Positions 26,486 through 34,840 are shown, numbered from the stretch's first letter. The stretch is 41,120 bases of DNA from Bartonella phoceensis (GCF_902825145.1 NZ_CADEAD010000009.1:1-41120), one strand, 5' to 3'. The notes: a model not told the origin generated them from the sequence alone. Made by a program: numbers and translations.

Positions 26486-27454
26486 TTATCTGCTATATTC
26501 TGCTAAGAAGGGATTAAAACTCTTATCCTTAAAATGAGAGGAGGTTTTGTGTAAAAAATCAGCTGTGGGGGTGGTGATGTTATCGACAAAAACATCAAGT
26601 GTGGGATTTTGATGATGGTTGAACTGTTTACAATAGGAGCCACATGCCTCACACGTTTCAAATAAAATGCCTTCAGCAATATTTTTACTTGTATGGGTGG
26701 AAAGGTATTGCGTTGCTTCACAAAAAGTACATTGGGTGTGTGGGATACACCAGAGAGTGCTACAATAAAGGCAAGAACAAACTTTTATAGTTTCGTACGG
26801 TTTTATATTCATCATGAGAGTGGCAGAATGTGTGCCACTACAGGCAGGACAGAGGTTGTTCTGTTGGGGGGTTAAGTTTTGTGCATCAAGCTGTGAAGCG
26901 GCGAGAGAATAGATGATTTGCAATACACCAGTGATAAAAAGATGTTCTGTTAATTGCTGTGGAGGAAGAATGTGGTTTAACAAATTATTTCCCCAAACAC
27001 GCCATTGGTCTTTTTGTTGTTTTGTGCGATTTAAAGCTTCGTGCCTTTCTGTCGACAGTATTTGGGCAGAGAATGCTGGAGATCTCAGACGTTTCAAAAA
27101 ATCTTCGACAACGCTTTCGTATAAGCCCAAAGTTAATAATTTTGCTCTCTCAAAAGGGGGCGCTGAAGGTGTCCCAAAACGGCTAAGAGGGATGGCAAAA
27201 TCTTTAAATTGTTTGGTGGACTGTTGTTGTGCCTCACAAAAATATGCAAAAAAAAGAAGAGATTCTTTATTGCCCAGAGTATTGGCTAAATGTGCAAAAC
27301 GCTGTGCTCGTTTTGCAAACAAGGTTTCTTGATGAGGTAGTATGACAAAAATTGAAGAATCCATGCGCTCATTCTTTCTCATAAATCTTGGTTTTTTTTG
27401 AGATGATCCTGAATCTTTTGGTGTATTCAGCATATTGAGTGTTTCTTTATTCAT
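26486..27454 (-). CDS. fdhE: Formate dehydrogenase accessory protein FdhE
   Basis: FdhE is a cytoplasmic iron-binding accessory protein needed for assembly or activation of respiratory formate dehydrogenases. The 322-residue product has the expected architecture: a helical N-terminal domain and a C-terminal rubredoxin-like part with paired cysteines in CPACSG, CSCLYCSTLWC, CTFC and CEACGSYCKQ, then the usual DVFVDNITTPTADF end. The N-terminus is uncertain. No ribosome-binding site is clear before the ATG at 27454, and starts at MLNTPKD or MRKNER are possible. It stands alone on the minus strand. No formate dehydrogenase structural gene or fdhD is in the window, so its target must be elsewhere or lost. 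Confidence 0.88.
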   Translation of the reverse strand: MNKETLNMLNTPKDSGSSQKKPRFMRKNERMDSSIFVILPHQETLFAKRAQRFAHLANTLGNKESLLFFAYFCEAQQQSTKQFKDFAIPLSRFGTPSAPPFERAKLLTLGLYESVVEDFLKRLRSPAFSAQILSTERHEALNRTKQQKDQWRVWGNNLLNHILPPQQLTEHLFITGVLQIIYSLAASQLDAQNLTPQQNNLCPACSGTHSATLMMNIKPYETIKVCSCLYCSTLWCIPHTQCTFCEATQYLSTHTSKNIAEGILFETCEACGSYCKQFNHHQNPTLDVFVDNITTPTADFLHKTSSHFKDKSFNPFLAEYSR

Positions 27455-28262
27455 GAACGGATAGTATTTTTTTATTTATAATATTTTTATACTTGGCTTT
27501 TATAGTAATTGTATTATAAATAAATGGTTCAATTTATTCATAGACCCTATAAGGTTAAACCAGAAGTTTGTAGTGTAGTGCATGGGTTTTTGCAAGAAGA
27601 CTGCTGTTTTGATAATTATAGGACTTGAATAATACTTGTTGTTAATCTATGTATAAAATTAGGGGCTTTTGTAAGAGAGTAGTGGATTATCGTATACAAA
27701 AGGGTTGCTTTAGCACAGAAGAAAGGCTATGTTCGCAAAGTAGATGTATTTGTGCAGTAATTCGTGGGGTTATGGCGCTTGTGGGTTCAATGCGCAAGGG
27801 GATAGGAAATATCGGCATTTTTAAAATCGGTGGTTTTATAGCAAAAAAGGGAACTCTGTTATTCTCTGGCGGAAGTGGTTTGTTTGTGGGGAGCGTTCTG
27901 TATTTGTTCTCGTTTTTTGTTTTTCCACAAGATGGTTATTTTTTTAGTAAAATATGGTCTATTTTAAAAAAAAACACTTGGCATTTTATATGAACATCAC
28001 TAGGTTTCTGCTGGTTAACAGAGGAAAAGGGAATTTTAAGCTTATGGTTTCCCTGCTGTTGTTGTGATTTTCAGAAAATATATGCTTTATATCAAGTATC
28101 GATAGGTATCAAAATATCAGTGGGTATCATTTGAGTAAAATAAACCGCAAAGATCCTGATAACCGTATTTTAAACATGATCAGCATTATCAGAGGATTTA
28201 TCAGAGGATAATGTAGTAAAGAAAAATCAATTAGGACACACACACTCCAAAAAGGGATAAAG
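27455..28262. other. 808-nt spacer before the DUF4167 gene
   Basis: In related genomes prmC usually precedes the DUF4167 gene, but no prmC-like sequence is visible here. A 114-codon plus-strand frame (27649-27993; GVMALVGSMRKGIGNIGIF, one hydrophobic span) has no ribosome-binding site and no recognised family; I leave it uncalled but it could be a remnant. The stretch just before 28263 has AAAGGGATAAAG as ribosome-binding site for the next gene. Confidence 0.45.
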
Positions 28263-29006
28263 ATGAGGCCACAACAAAATAGACGGGTACGCGGTCGTAA
28301 TAGTAACAACAATAATAACAACAATAATAGTCGTCGCGGCCCTAACCCCTTGTCTCGGAATTATGAAAGTAGCGGTCCGGATGTTAAGATTCGTGGAAAT
28401 GCTCAGCAAATTGCTGATAAGTATATAAGTCTTGCGCGTGATGCACAGGGTGCTGGCGATCGCGTTATGTCGGAAAATTATCTACAACATGCTGAGCATT
28501 ACCTGCGTATTATTTTGGCGACGGTTGGACAAACCTCCCAATCTGCGCGGCGCGATGAGAGTAATGAACAAGAATGTGGTGAAATAGGTGTTGAAGGTGA
28601 GAAAAAAGATACTGTCGCTTGCGACACAGATACATCACAAGCGCCATTACAAAAAAATGGTCATAGCCAATATGCTAAGGAAAAAAATGGGCATATACGT
28701 GAAGATGTATTAGAAGCTAACGCTTTGTCGAATGAGGAAAACGCTCAAGAGAAATGCAGTGTTGAAGAAAGTGTTGAACCTGTCAAAAAAACACGGCGAA
28801 CTTCGCGGCGGCGTACGGTGCGTGCGCAAGAAGCACCTTCCCTTGAACTTCCAAAATTGGAACTTCCACGGACAACGTCAGAAGCTGCTCAGAATAGCGA
28901 TATATCAGCAGAAAAAGTTGCTTCTCTGTCTGTATTAAATAAAGAGGTGCCAAGAAAACCACGTCGTCGTCGGGTGGTTACATCTTCTGCAGAGGAAAAT
29001 GTTTAA
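28263..29006 (+). CDS. DUF4167 domain protein
   Basis: The 247-residue protein starts MRPQQNRRVRGRNSN and has an asparagine run coded by AAC/AAT triplets (residues about 14-22), prone to length change. The DUF4167 core follows at about residues 27-95: NPLSRNYESSGPDVKIRGNAQQIADKYISLARDAQGAGDRVMSENYLQHAEHYLRII. It is a conserved Rhizobiales family of unknown biochemical function, with an RNA-binding-like, highly basic and polar composition. The rest is disordered, with basic clusters (KKTRRTSRRRTVR, PRKPRRRRVV). Normally it lies between prmC and clpB; here clpB is 17 kb upstream. A degraded copy of its last 130 nt follows at 29171. Confidence 0.88.
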   Translation: MRPQQNRRVRGRNSNNNNNNNNSRRGPNPLSRNYESSGPDVKIRGNAQQIADKYISLARDAQGAGDRVMSENYLQHAEHYLRIILATVGQTSQSARRDESNEQECGEIGVEGEKKDTVACDTDTSQAPLQKNGHSQYAKEKNGHIREDVLEANALSNEENAQEKCSVEESVEPVKKTRRTSRRRTVRAQEAPSLELPKLELPRTTSEAAQNSDISAEKVASLSVLNKEVPRKPRRRRVVTSSAEENV

Positions 29007-29170
29007 AGCAGTGGGCGATATTTAAACACTTGTGGGAAATGTTGCGAGCAAAGGGGAGTGGCGTGATGCATTTCGAAAAAAGCACGCCGTAGTTTTCCGT
29101 ATTTTAACTTACTTTTGCATTTTCCATAGGCAATGTTACAAGCTTTACAGAAATGGAGAGAGGTTGTTGG

Positions 29171-29304
29171 AGAAAACTGCCTCTCTGTCTGTATTAAATA
29201 AGGAGGTGTCAAGAAAACCACGTTGTCGTTGTTGGGTGGTTACATCTTCTGCAGAGGAAAATGTTTCAAGCAGTGTGCGATATTTAAGCACTTGTGGGAA
29301 ATAT
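29171..29304 (+). pseudogene. Duplicated fragment of the DUF4167 gene 3' end
   Basis: DNA at 29171-29304 repeats 28911-29044 with an offset of 259 bp and scattered changes: the SLSVLNKEV-RKPR coding segment, VVTSSAEENV, and the sequence past the stop. The copy lost the stop codon (GTTTAAAGC became GTTTCAAGC) and sits in a 111-codon frame (29032-29367) with no credible start. It is a tandem partial duplication with no independent function expected. It ends just before the convergent DUF6476 gene. Confidence 0.75.
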
Positions 29305-29308
29305 TCTC

Positions 29309-29758
29309 TTAACGCGCTAGAGTGCGCAATGTTTCTTCTGTTGCTTCAACAGAAAGAACAGAGATGAGTGCACCGGTATGATAATTGTAAATCATAAATT
29401 TTGTCTGACCGTCTGGTGTTAAAATTTTCAACACAATATTACGTTCTGAGAGGCTTTGCGACAAAATTTGTGTGTTTTTCGGTAAGGAAATCGTGTGGTG
29501 GACAACTTCTTGGTTTGTGTCGTGAGAAAAAAACAGGTCTGTTTGTTTAGGCGCTGGTCCCGTTGCTATAATTTTGTAGATAATTCCAAACAATACAGCA
29601 AGCATAAGAATGAGCGTTATTGCAATGGAAATAATCATTAAACGTATGAGTTTTTTTCTCACGCGTTCTACTGCAGGGCCTAAGGGAGGATCTTGAGGCA
29701 GTGCACATTGCTCTGTGCGATGGTCTTTTGAAGATTGAATTGGATTATGATCCAACAT
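29309..29758 (-). CDS. DUF6476-like single-pass membrane protein
   Basis: I use the ATG at 29758, which follows AGAGG at 5 nt; an ATG at 29773 lies upstream without such a site. The 149-residue product has a polar N-terminus, one membrane span at about 40-62 (LIRLMIISIAITLILMLAVLFGIIY) after basic VRKK, and a small beta-rich outer domain (TISLPKNTQILSQSLSERNIVLKILTPDGQTKFMIYNYHTGALISVLSVE). This layout is that of DUF6476, a Rhizobiales family of unknown role. It is separated by 88 nt from another small minus-strand gene and could share its transcript. Confidence 0.75.
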   Translation of the reverse strand: MLDHNPIQSSKDHRTEQCALPQDPPLGPAVERVRKKLIRLMIISIAITLILMLAVLFGIIYKIIATGPAPKQTDLFFSHDTNQEVVHHTISLPKNTQILSQSLSERNIVLKILTPDGQTKFMIYNYHTGALISVLSVEATEETLRTLAR

Positions 29759-29846
29759 GCTAACCTCTTCCATAGATTGTTTTCTGAGTGTTTGATGGGT
29801 GTATGCCTTTAAGGTTTTTTATGCAAGAGATTTATAGAGAAAATCC

Positions 29847-30170
29847 TTAGAAGTGGGACTGAAGTGGGAGAAGATTTTCTTCGTGAATAAGCATCTTATT
29901 ATTCTTACTTTGGCTTTTAAGCAGAAAATTACCTCGGTTGGTCACGTACCAGACCAACTTTACGTCTTGATGATGTAAATTTGCCCGTATGCTTGTGCAT
30001 TGGGCAAAGATTTGTTGTCCATAAGAAGCAAATTTTTTTGTGGAAGGGATCATGGCGTGTTCACATGCTTGCGCTGTTGGATAGGTTTTAACCATTGTAT
30101 TGTTAGAATAACAGCTGTTAAAATCATCCGTACAGGAAACCAATAAGAGGATAAAAACCAGGGTATTCAT
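29847..30170 (-). CDS. Small exported protein of unknown function
   Basis: The 107-residue product begins with a short hydrophobic stretch (MNTLVFILLLVSC) that could be a signal sequence or lipoprotein-like signal, although a full lipobox is not clear. GGAAAG precedes the ATG. Four cysteines (in VSCTD, NSCYS, QACEHAM and AQCTS) are spaced as in small periplasmic disulfide proteins. The pattern F-x-S-C-x-S-N and AQACEHAM repeats in alphaproteobacterial proteins that I cannot name. It lies between the stress-response kinase genes and the DUF6476 gene, all on the minus strand. Confidence 0.6.
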   Translation of the reverse strand: MNTLVFILLLVSCTDDFNSCYSNNTMVKTYPTAQACEHAMIPSTKKFASYGQQIFAQCTSIRANLHHQDVKLVWYVTNRGNFLLKSQSKNNKMLIHEENLLPLQSHF

Positions 30171-30425
30171 AAAGTACTTTCCAAATAAGAGGTTGACACT
30201 GTGGAGCCCATTTTGTCAGCCTAGTGGCGTTATTCTTTATGAATAAACGTTTTTAGAGGTTTCAGGTTCCGCTTGTTTGAATTCCAGGAGACTAGTTTTA
30301 GAAGCTAAATTCTAAGTGCAGTCGGTTGTATGGAAAAAATGTCTTTTGATCGGCAAGGAAGGCGATGAGGTAATTCTTGGAAGATTTTGTTTTTTCATCT
30401 TGCGGTATTTAATCGCTTTGCTCCT

Positions 30426-31439
30426 TTAAACAAAAATATCAAAATAAGTATCTGGAACACACAAGCTATAAACAATCCCTTCTTCTGTCAATTTGAAAGA
30501 AGCAGAACCATTGACAGAGACCGGAACAATTTTTTCCAGGACAGCACTGCCAAAACAGGCCTTTTGTTTGGGCGAAAGAAGTGTGCCGGCTTCAAAATTT
30601 TCATTCCAAGTGATAAGCAATTGGGGTTTTTCATCCATTTTTGTGTGAATTTCACAGCGTACACACACATTTCCTTTGTCTTGTGAGAGGGCACCAAAAG
30701 AAAGAGAGTTGACAATGAGTTCATGAAAAGCCAAACCAATATGTAAGGCGGCATTGGGAAAAAGATAAGGATCCACACCTTCAAGAGAAAAACGTTCTGT
30801 TTCTTTCATTAGATAGCCTAAAGCTTGCGTTTGTACCAATTCGCGAAATTGGGCACCACGCCAGTCAGAATCGGTGATAAGATCCTGAGAATGCGAAAGA
30901 GAATGAAGGCGTCCTTGAAATTTGCGTAAGAAAACCGGTAGCGATTCAGTATAGCGTGCCGTTTGGCTGGAAATGCTTTGAATAATAGCAAGAAGATTCT
31001 TAGAGCGGTGGCTCACTTCTCGAAGCAATATTTTCAAGACCTGTTCACGCCGACGTAATCCTGAAATATCGAAACCTGTGGTGATAATACCAATAATATC
31101 TCCATTATCATTACGGTGACAATCAATAGAAAATTTATACCAAATCGCTTGTTTGCTCGTATCCTCAAATCGTGCTTCAATGGTCTGCATTTTGCCGGTA
31201 GCTAAAACCTGTAATTTGATTGTTTCCATATTATCAGCAAGATCAAGCGAAAAAAAATCACTGTCACGACAACCCACCCGCCACTTATTATGCAAATGCT
31301 GCGGTAAGTTTTCAGCCCATAAATAGACCAGATTGGTGGCTTGATATAAAACAAAAATATCAGCCCCCCGGATCGCTTGCATAAGAGCACTAAGATGGGA
31401 TTTGTCAATGGGCATCTTTGAAAGAGGCATAATGCTCAT
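30426..31439 (-). CDS. PAS-containing HWE-family sensor histidine kinase
   Basis: The 337-residue cytoplasmic protein has a PAS domain at about 18-130 (IFVLYQATNLVYLWAENLP, IEARFEDTSKQAIWYKFSID, GIITTGFDISGLRRREQ) followed by an HWE kinase core. The phosphoacceptor is H144 in LREVSHRSKNLLAIIQS, the ATP-binding N box is HELIVNS (N244), and the W-x-E mark of HWE kinases is W278-N-E280. The C-terminal CFGSAVLEKIVP segment completes the domain. It starts 20 nt after phyR on the same strand, so the two are co-transcribed. HWE and HisKA_2 kinases phosphorylate PhyR in the alphaproteobacterial general stress response; assigning PhyR as its partner is an inference from the operon. No membrane span is present. 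Confidence 0.88.
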   Translation of the reverse strand: MSIMPLSKMPIDKSHLSALMQAIRGADIFVLYQATNLVYLWAENLPQHLHNKWRVGCRDSDFFSLDLADNMETIKLQVLATGKMQTIEARFEDTSKQAIWYKFSIDCHRNDNGDIIGIITTGFDISGLRRREQVLKILLREVSHRSKNLLAIIQSISSQTARYTESLPVFLRKFQGRLHSLSHSQDLITDSDWRGAQFRELVQTQALGYLMKETERFSLEGVDPYLFPNAALHIGLAFHELIVNSLSFGALSQDKGNVCVRCEIHTKMDEKPQLLITWNENFEAGTLLSPKQKACFGSAVLEKIVPVSVNGSASFKLTEEGIVYSLCVPDTYFDIFV

Positions 31440-31459
31440 GGTGAAGAGGCTACTCTGCT

Positions 31460-32254
31460 CTAGGCTGCTTTGGAAGCATTCTCTTGAAAGAATAAAGCCT
31501 GGGAAATAAGCGCTTTCACCATATCAGGATTAAAGGGTTTGGTGACCAAAAAAGTTGGCTCTGGACGCTCCCCGGTCAGTAACCTTTCAGGAAAAGCTGT
31601 GATAAAGATCACGGGTATACGGTCATTTTGCAAAATGTCATTGACCGCATCAATACCGGAACTGTTATCAGCCAATTGAATGTCCGCTAAGACCAACCGC
31701 GGTTTTTCTTTGTGATACATGATAACAGCCTCATCACGGGTTCGTGCTATTCCTACGACTTGATGGCCAAGACTTTCCACCATTTGCTCAATATCCATGG
31801 CAATAAGAGGCTCATCTTCAATAATCATAACTTTTGTAGCTATTTGTTGAGAAATATCCGTTGAGGCTTGGTTGAGAAGCTGGCGGAATTCTTTTGCATC
31901 AAGATCCATGATTTCTCTGGCTTCTTGTTCGTTAAATCCTTCAACGGCAATCAACAAAAATGCTTGGCGTGCACGCGGCGTGAGATACGATAATTTGGCA
32001 TTTGTTTTTTGTTCAAGACCAAATTGGGGCAGTGGTTCTGGTATGTTCGGTGTGGTTTGGTCAAAAAGGTGGCAAAAAAGCCAATAGGTCCCAATCCGGT
32101 CACTGGATGTTTTGGGAAAAATAGAAATATCAGCAATCAGTGCTTCTAACATCGCTGAAACATAAGCATCACCAGAAGATTGGCTGCCTGTGACAGAACG
32201 GGCAAAACGCCGAAGATAGGGAAGATGTGGTGCAATGCGCGTGGATAATGACAT
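31460..32254 (-). CDS. phyR: General stress response regulator PhyR
   Basis: PhyR is the anti-anti-sigma factor of the alphaproteobacterial general stress response. When phosphorylated, its sigma-like half binds NepR and frees EcfG. The 264-residue product has both parts. The EcfG-like N-terminal domain spans residues 1-135 (LSTRIAPHLPYLRRFARSVTGSQSSGDAYV, YLTPRARQAFLLIAVEGFNEQEAREIMDLD). The receiver domain spans 140-264, with E146/D147, phospho-acceptor D191 in VLADIQLAD, T219 and K239 in VTKPF. It is divergent from nepR-ecfG and followed by the HWE kinase. The intergenic palindrome with GGAAC elements suggests autoregulation by EcfG. Confidence 0.96.
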   Translation of the reverse strand: MSLSTRIAPHLPYLRRFARSVTGSQSSGDAYVSAMLEALIADISIFPKTSSDRIGTYWLFCHLFDQTTPNIPEPLPQFGLEQKTNAKLSYLTPRARQAFLLIAVEGFNEQEAREIMDLDAKEFRQLLNQASTDISQQIATKVMIIEDEPLIAMDIEQMVESLGHQVVGIARTRDEAVIMYHKEKPRLVLADIQLADNSSGIDAVNDILQNDRIPVIFITAFPERLLTGERPEPTFLVTKPFNPDMVKALISQALFFQENASKAA

Positions 32255-32313
32255 GATTTATAACTCCTTTGACCTTTGAAGCACTCTTTGTTGGTTGAAA
32301 TCTTTGAGAGATG

Positions 32314-32344
32314 AAAAAGTTCCTTTCTTCGTATGGAACTTTTT
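32314..32344. promoter_or_regulatory. Palindrome with outward GGAAC elements between phyR and nepR
   Basis: Arms AAAAAGTTCC (32314-32323) and GGAACTTTTT (32335-32344) are exact complements around 11 nt. This gives GGAAC, the EcfG -35 element, reading toward nepR on the plus strand and toward phyR on the minus strand. A matching CGTT -10 box at 16-17 nt is not clear on either side (plus strand TATTT, minus strand GATTT), so only half of the EcfG consensus is met. The arms could also form a weak hairpin in RNA. Confidence 0.5.
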
Positions 32345-32424
32345 ACATATAACTATATTTACAACCATGAGGCGAAAAATTCTTCTCGGCGCTACCGATA
32401 TTATATGGATTAGGGGGAAAAAAA

Positions 32425-32628
32425 ATGAACGACCGTGATGAAAAAAATCTCACCAATCAGTTCATGTTTGGCGATGACATTCTCGGAGTCAATAGTGAGA
32501 TAGCGCGAAAATTACGCCAGTTTTACATGGAAATTCAGGAGGAAGCACTTCCAAAGCGTTTGTTGGAACTTTTAGATAAGTTAGAGCGCGCAGAGCAATT
32601 TGGTTTAAACAATGTGGAAAAGGTTTGA
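32425..32628 (+). CDS. nepR: Anti-sigma factor NepR
   Basis: NepR holds the EcfG sigma factor inactive in the absence of stress and is itself sequestered by phosphorylated PhyR. The 67-residue protein has the short two-helix NepR core, IARKLRQFYMEIQEEALPKRLLELLDKLERAE, with the conserved YMEIQEEALPKRLLELLDKL segment. It starts after a weak GGGGGAAA-type ribosome-binding region. It ends 7 nt before the chosen ecfG start, or overlaps it if an earlier ATG is used, so the two are translated as a unit, as is usual for this pair. Confidence 0.94.
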   Translation: MNDRDEKNLTNQFMFGDDILGVNSEIARKLRQFYMEIQEEALPKRLLELLDKLERAEQFGLNNVEKV

Positions 32629-32635
32629 ACCTTTT

Positions 32636-33190
32636 ATGGCAAAATGCGTGAAAAATTTTAAACAGGAACTCCTGCTGGTTTTACCAGCTCTTAGAGCCTT
32701 TGCACTTTCTTTAAGTAGAAAGCAAGATAAAGCTGAGGACTTGGTCCAAGATACTATCATGAAAGCATGGGCTAAGCAGGACAGTTTTGAAATAGGAACC
32801 AATCTCAAAGCGTGGCTTTTTACAATTTTGCGCAATGAATTTTATAGCCAAATGCGCAAAAGAGGCAGAGAAGTTCAGGACAGTGATGGTACCTTTACTC
32901 AAAATATAGCGATCCATCCCGCTCAATACGGATCATTAGATTTGCAAGATTTCAAAAAAGCCTTAAATATGCTCTCTGATGAGCAAAGAGAAGCCATTAT
33001 TCTCATTGGGGCATCGGGTTTTTCTTATGAAGATGCTGCAGCTATTTGTGGTTGCGCTGTTGGAACCATTAAAAGCCGTGTGAGTAGGGCGCGTAACCGT
33101 TTACAGAAGCTTCTCAAGGTGGATGGTGAATCCGATTATGGACCCGATTCCTATTCAGCTGCAAGTACATTGTGTTCATTTAACGGCTAA
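32636..33190 (+). CDS. ecfG: EcfG-type ECF sigma factor of the general stress response
   Basis: This sigma factor directs RNA polymerase to general stress promoters. From the ATG at 32636 the product is 184 residues and begins in the standard way (MAKCVKNFKQELLLVLPALRAFALSLSRKQDKAEDLVQDTIMKAW). An ATG at 32612 would overlap nepR by 17 nt and add eight residues without a better ribosome-binding site. Sigma region 2 lies at about 18-85, with LVQDTIMKAW and LKAWLFTILRNEFYSQMRK, and region 4 at about 110-165, with LSDEQREAIILIGASGFSYEDAAAICGCAVGTIKSRVSRARNRL. In Bartonella this gene has been called rpoE. It follows nepR and ends before a terminator at 33313-33345. Confidence 0.94.
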   Translation: MAKCVKNFKQELLLVLPALRAFALSLSRKQDKAEDLVQDTIMKAWAKQDSFEIGTNLKAWLFTILRNEFYSQMRKRGREVQDSDGTFTQNIAIHPAQYGSLDLQDFKKALNMLSDEQREAIILIGASGFSYEDAAAICGCAVGTIKSRVSRARNRLQKLLKVDGESDYGPDSYSAASTLCSFNG

Positions 33191-33312
33191 AAAAAGTATA
33201 ATAATTATAGTTGCTAACCTTGTTTTTTTTATTCTCGTTATAGCTATTAAAGTAAAGTCAGTATCTGAGGAAATTCAGAAGTTTGACATGCAACCTTAGG
33301 AAGAAAGTAAGG

Positions 33313-33345
33313 AAAGCCTGTATGAAAGCATCTGTCAGGCTTTTT
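33313..33345 (+). terminator. Intrinsic terminator after ecfG
   Basis: Arms AAAGCCTG and CAGGCTTT enclose a 15-nt loop, and the stem runs into TTTTTG. It lies 123 nt after the ecfG stop and 74 nt before the next kinase gene, so it separates nepR-ecfG from that kinase unless there is read-through. Confidence 0.8.
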
Positions 33346-33418
33346 GTGCTGTGTTCTATAAGGCAGTCTTCCTTTGTGCTGAAAAACGATGATTTTCAGG
33401 TTTGCCGATGGAAATTCT

Positions 33419-34840
33419 ATGACAACAAAGACAAAGCTGTTTACGCAAAGTTCCTCTTCTGATTCAACCATATCAAGCTGGCGTTGGGTGGCAATTGTTG
33501 TTTCTCTTGTCATGGCTCTTTTGGCATCAGGCTTTATTATGCTGCTCTCTAATGCCGTGGATCGGGAAATGGCACAGTTGAATACCAGTTCAGAATTGCG
33601 CGAACAGGCTGATTTGGTGCTCATTAGTTTGATCGATATGGCTGTTGCTGACCGTAGCTACGCAAAAAATCGAAAGCCAGAAGATAAAGCACATTTTGAA
33701 AATGCTGCGCGAGAGCTTAATAATATTCTCGATTATACAACGCTTATTGTTTATGCACATCCGCAATGGTACGAATGGTTCACGGCTTTTAAAAAGGAAG
33801 TCGAAGCACGCAAAGCTTTTCTTTATGCCCATATGCATACTCTTGATACGTTGCCTGATCAATCTTCTCAACCTGCTGCACCCGATGATAACCATAAGAT
33901 TGAAGTGGCGCGTTTAGCCCAATTGATGACAAGCTTTATTAATGGTGATGATGTGGTGCGGCAAAAACAACGTGAGGGTATAGCCTTTATGCGCGCTGCT
34001 TTAACATTGGCAGCTATTGTTTCTGTGGTGAGTACTTTTGTTTCTGCTTATTTTGTTATTAATCGTTTTCATCGTGATGTACGCTCCTTAAAAATGTATC
34101 AATTGTTGCTTCACAGCGAAAATGTAGCTCTGGAGGCACGTGTGAAAGAACGAACACAAGAGTTGGAAAAAGCACGAAATCATGCCGAAAAAGAACGGCA
34201 ACGTGTGGAAATGTTGTTACAGGATGCAAGTCACCGTATCGGCAACTCTCTTGGGACGGTGTCTTCTTTGCTGAGTCTGCAATTAAATCGAAGCAAAAAT
34301 GAAGAGGTACGTTCTGTTCTTGGGGCTGCACGTGACCGTATCCAAACAATCTCTACCGCGCATCGGCGTTTGCGTTTGAGTGATGATATGGAAACAACTC
34401 TCTTGGCAGAATTTCTCAGTTCTGTGGTGCATGATGTCGAATTGGCAGTCCCTTTCGAATTGCGTGAAAATATCACCATTCACACGCACTTTAAAGAGTG
34501 TCGATTGTCTTCAAGAGATGCGACAACGCTTGGAATTATTCTTGGTGAATTGCTGACAAATTCCTTAAAACATGCTTTTCCTGATCATCGTTCTGGACAT
34601 ATTTATATCTCCTTTGGTCCCGAGAAAAATGGACAATTGATGCTGATTGTGGAAGATAATGGTGTGGGGATGAAGAGCCAAACTCCAAAGCAAAAATCAG
34701 GTCTTGGACGTTTGGTCGTTGAACAGCTTTGTATGCAATTTGGGGAGAAACCACTTTTTGAAACATCTTCTTTTGGGGGCACAAAGATTGTTATTCCTTT
34801 GCCAAAACTCCATACAGGCGCTGAAAAGGAGGCAACCTAG
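33419..34840 (+). CDS. Membrane-bound HisKA_2-type sensor histidine kinase
   Basis: I use the ATG at 33419, with GATGGAAA upstream; an in-frame ATG at 33389 has no ribosome-binding site. The 473-residue product has a membrane span at about 22-44, an outer CHASE3-like helical sensor domain (about 45-188, with DRSYAKNRKPEDKAHFENAARELN), a second span near 190-213, a coiled coil (SENVALEARVKERTQELEKARNHAEKERQRVEMLL) and a HisKA_2/HATPase core. H272 is in LLQDASHRIGNSLGTVSSLL, the N box is LGELLTNSLKHAF and the G1 box is IVEDNGVGM. It follows ecfG, so PhyR is the likely target. A decayed copy of its 3' end occurs near 36755. Confidence 0.87.
   Translation: MTTKTKLFTQSSSSDSTISSWRWVAIVVSLVMALLASGFIMLLSNAVDREMAQLNTSSELREQADLVLISLIDMAVADRSYAKNRKPEDKAHFENAARELNNILDYTTLIVYAHPQWYEWFTAFKKEVEARKAFLYAHMHTLDTLPDQSSQPAAPDDNHKIEVARLAQLMTSFINGDDVVRQKQREGIAFMRAALTLAAIVSVVSTFVSAYFVINRFHRDVRSLKMYQLLLHSENVALEARVKERTQELEKARNHAEKERQRVEMLLQDASHRIGNSLGTVSSLLSLQLNRSKNEEVRSVLGAARDRIQTISTAHRRLRLSDDMETTLLAEFLSSVVHDVELAVPFELRENITIHTHFKECRLSSRDATTLGIILGELLTNSLKHAFPDHRSGHIYISFGPEKNGQLMLIVEDNGVGMKSQTPKQKSGLGRLVVEQLCMQFGEKPLFETSSFGGTKIVIPLPKLHTGAEKEAT

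Noticed and set aside
26383..26500. Minus-strand open frame ending in PTATKESRRKRMEQ overlapping the fdhE end
   Set aside because: It reads like a protein C-terminus but has no start codon and begins after a stop inside fdhE; FdhE already has its normal end.
27649..27993. 114-codon plus-strand frame before the DUF4167 gene
   Set aside because: No ribosome-binding site, no family and one hydrophobic stretch only; possible remnant.
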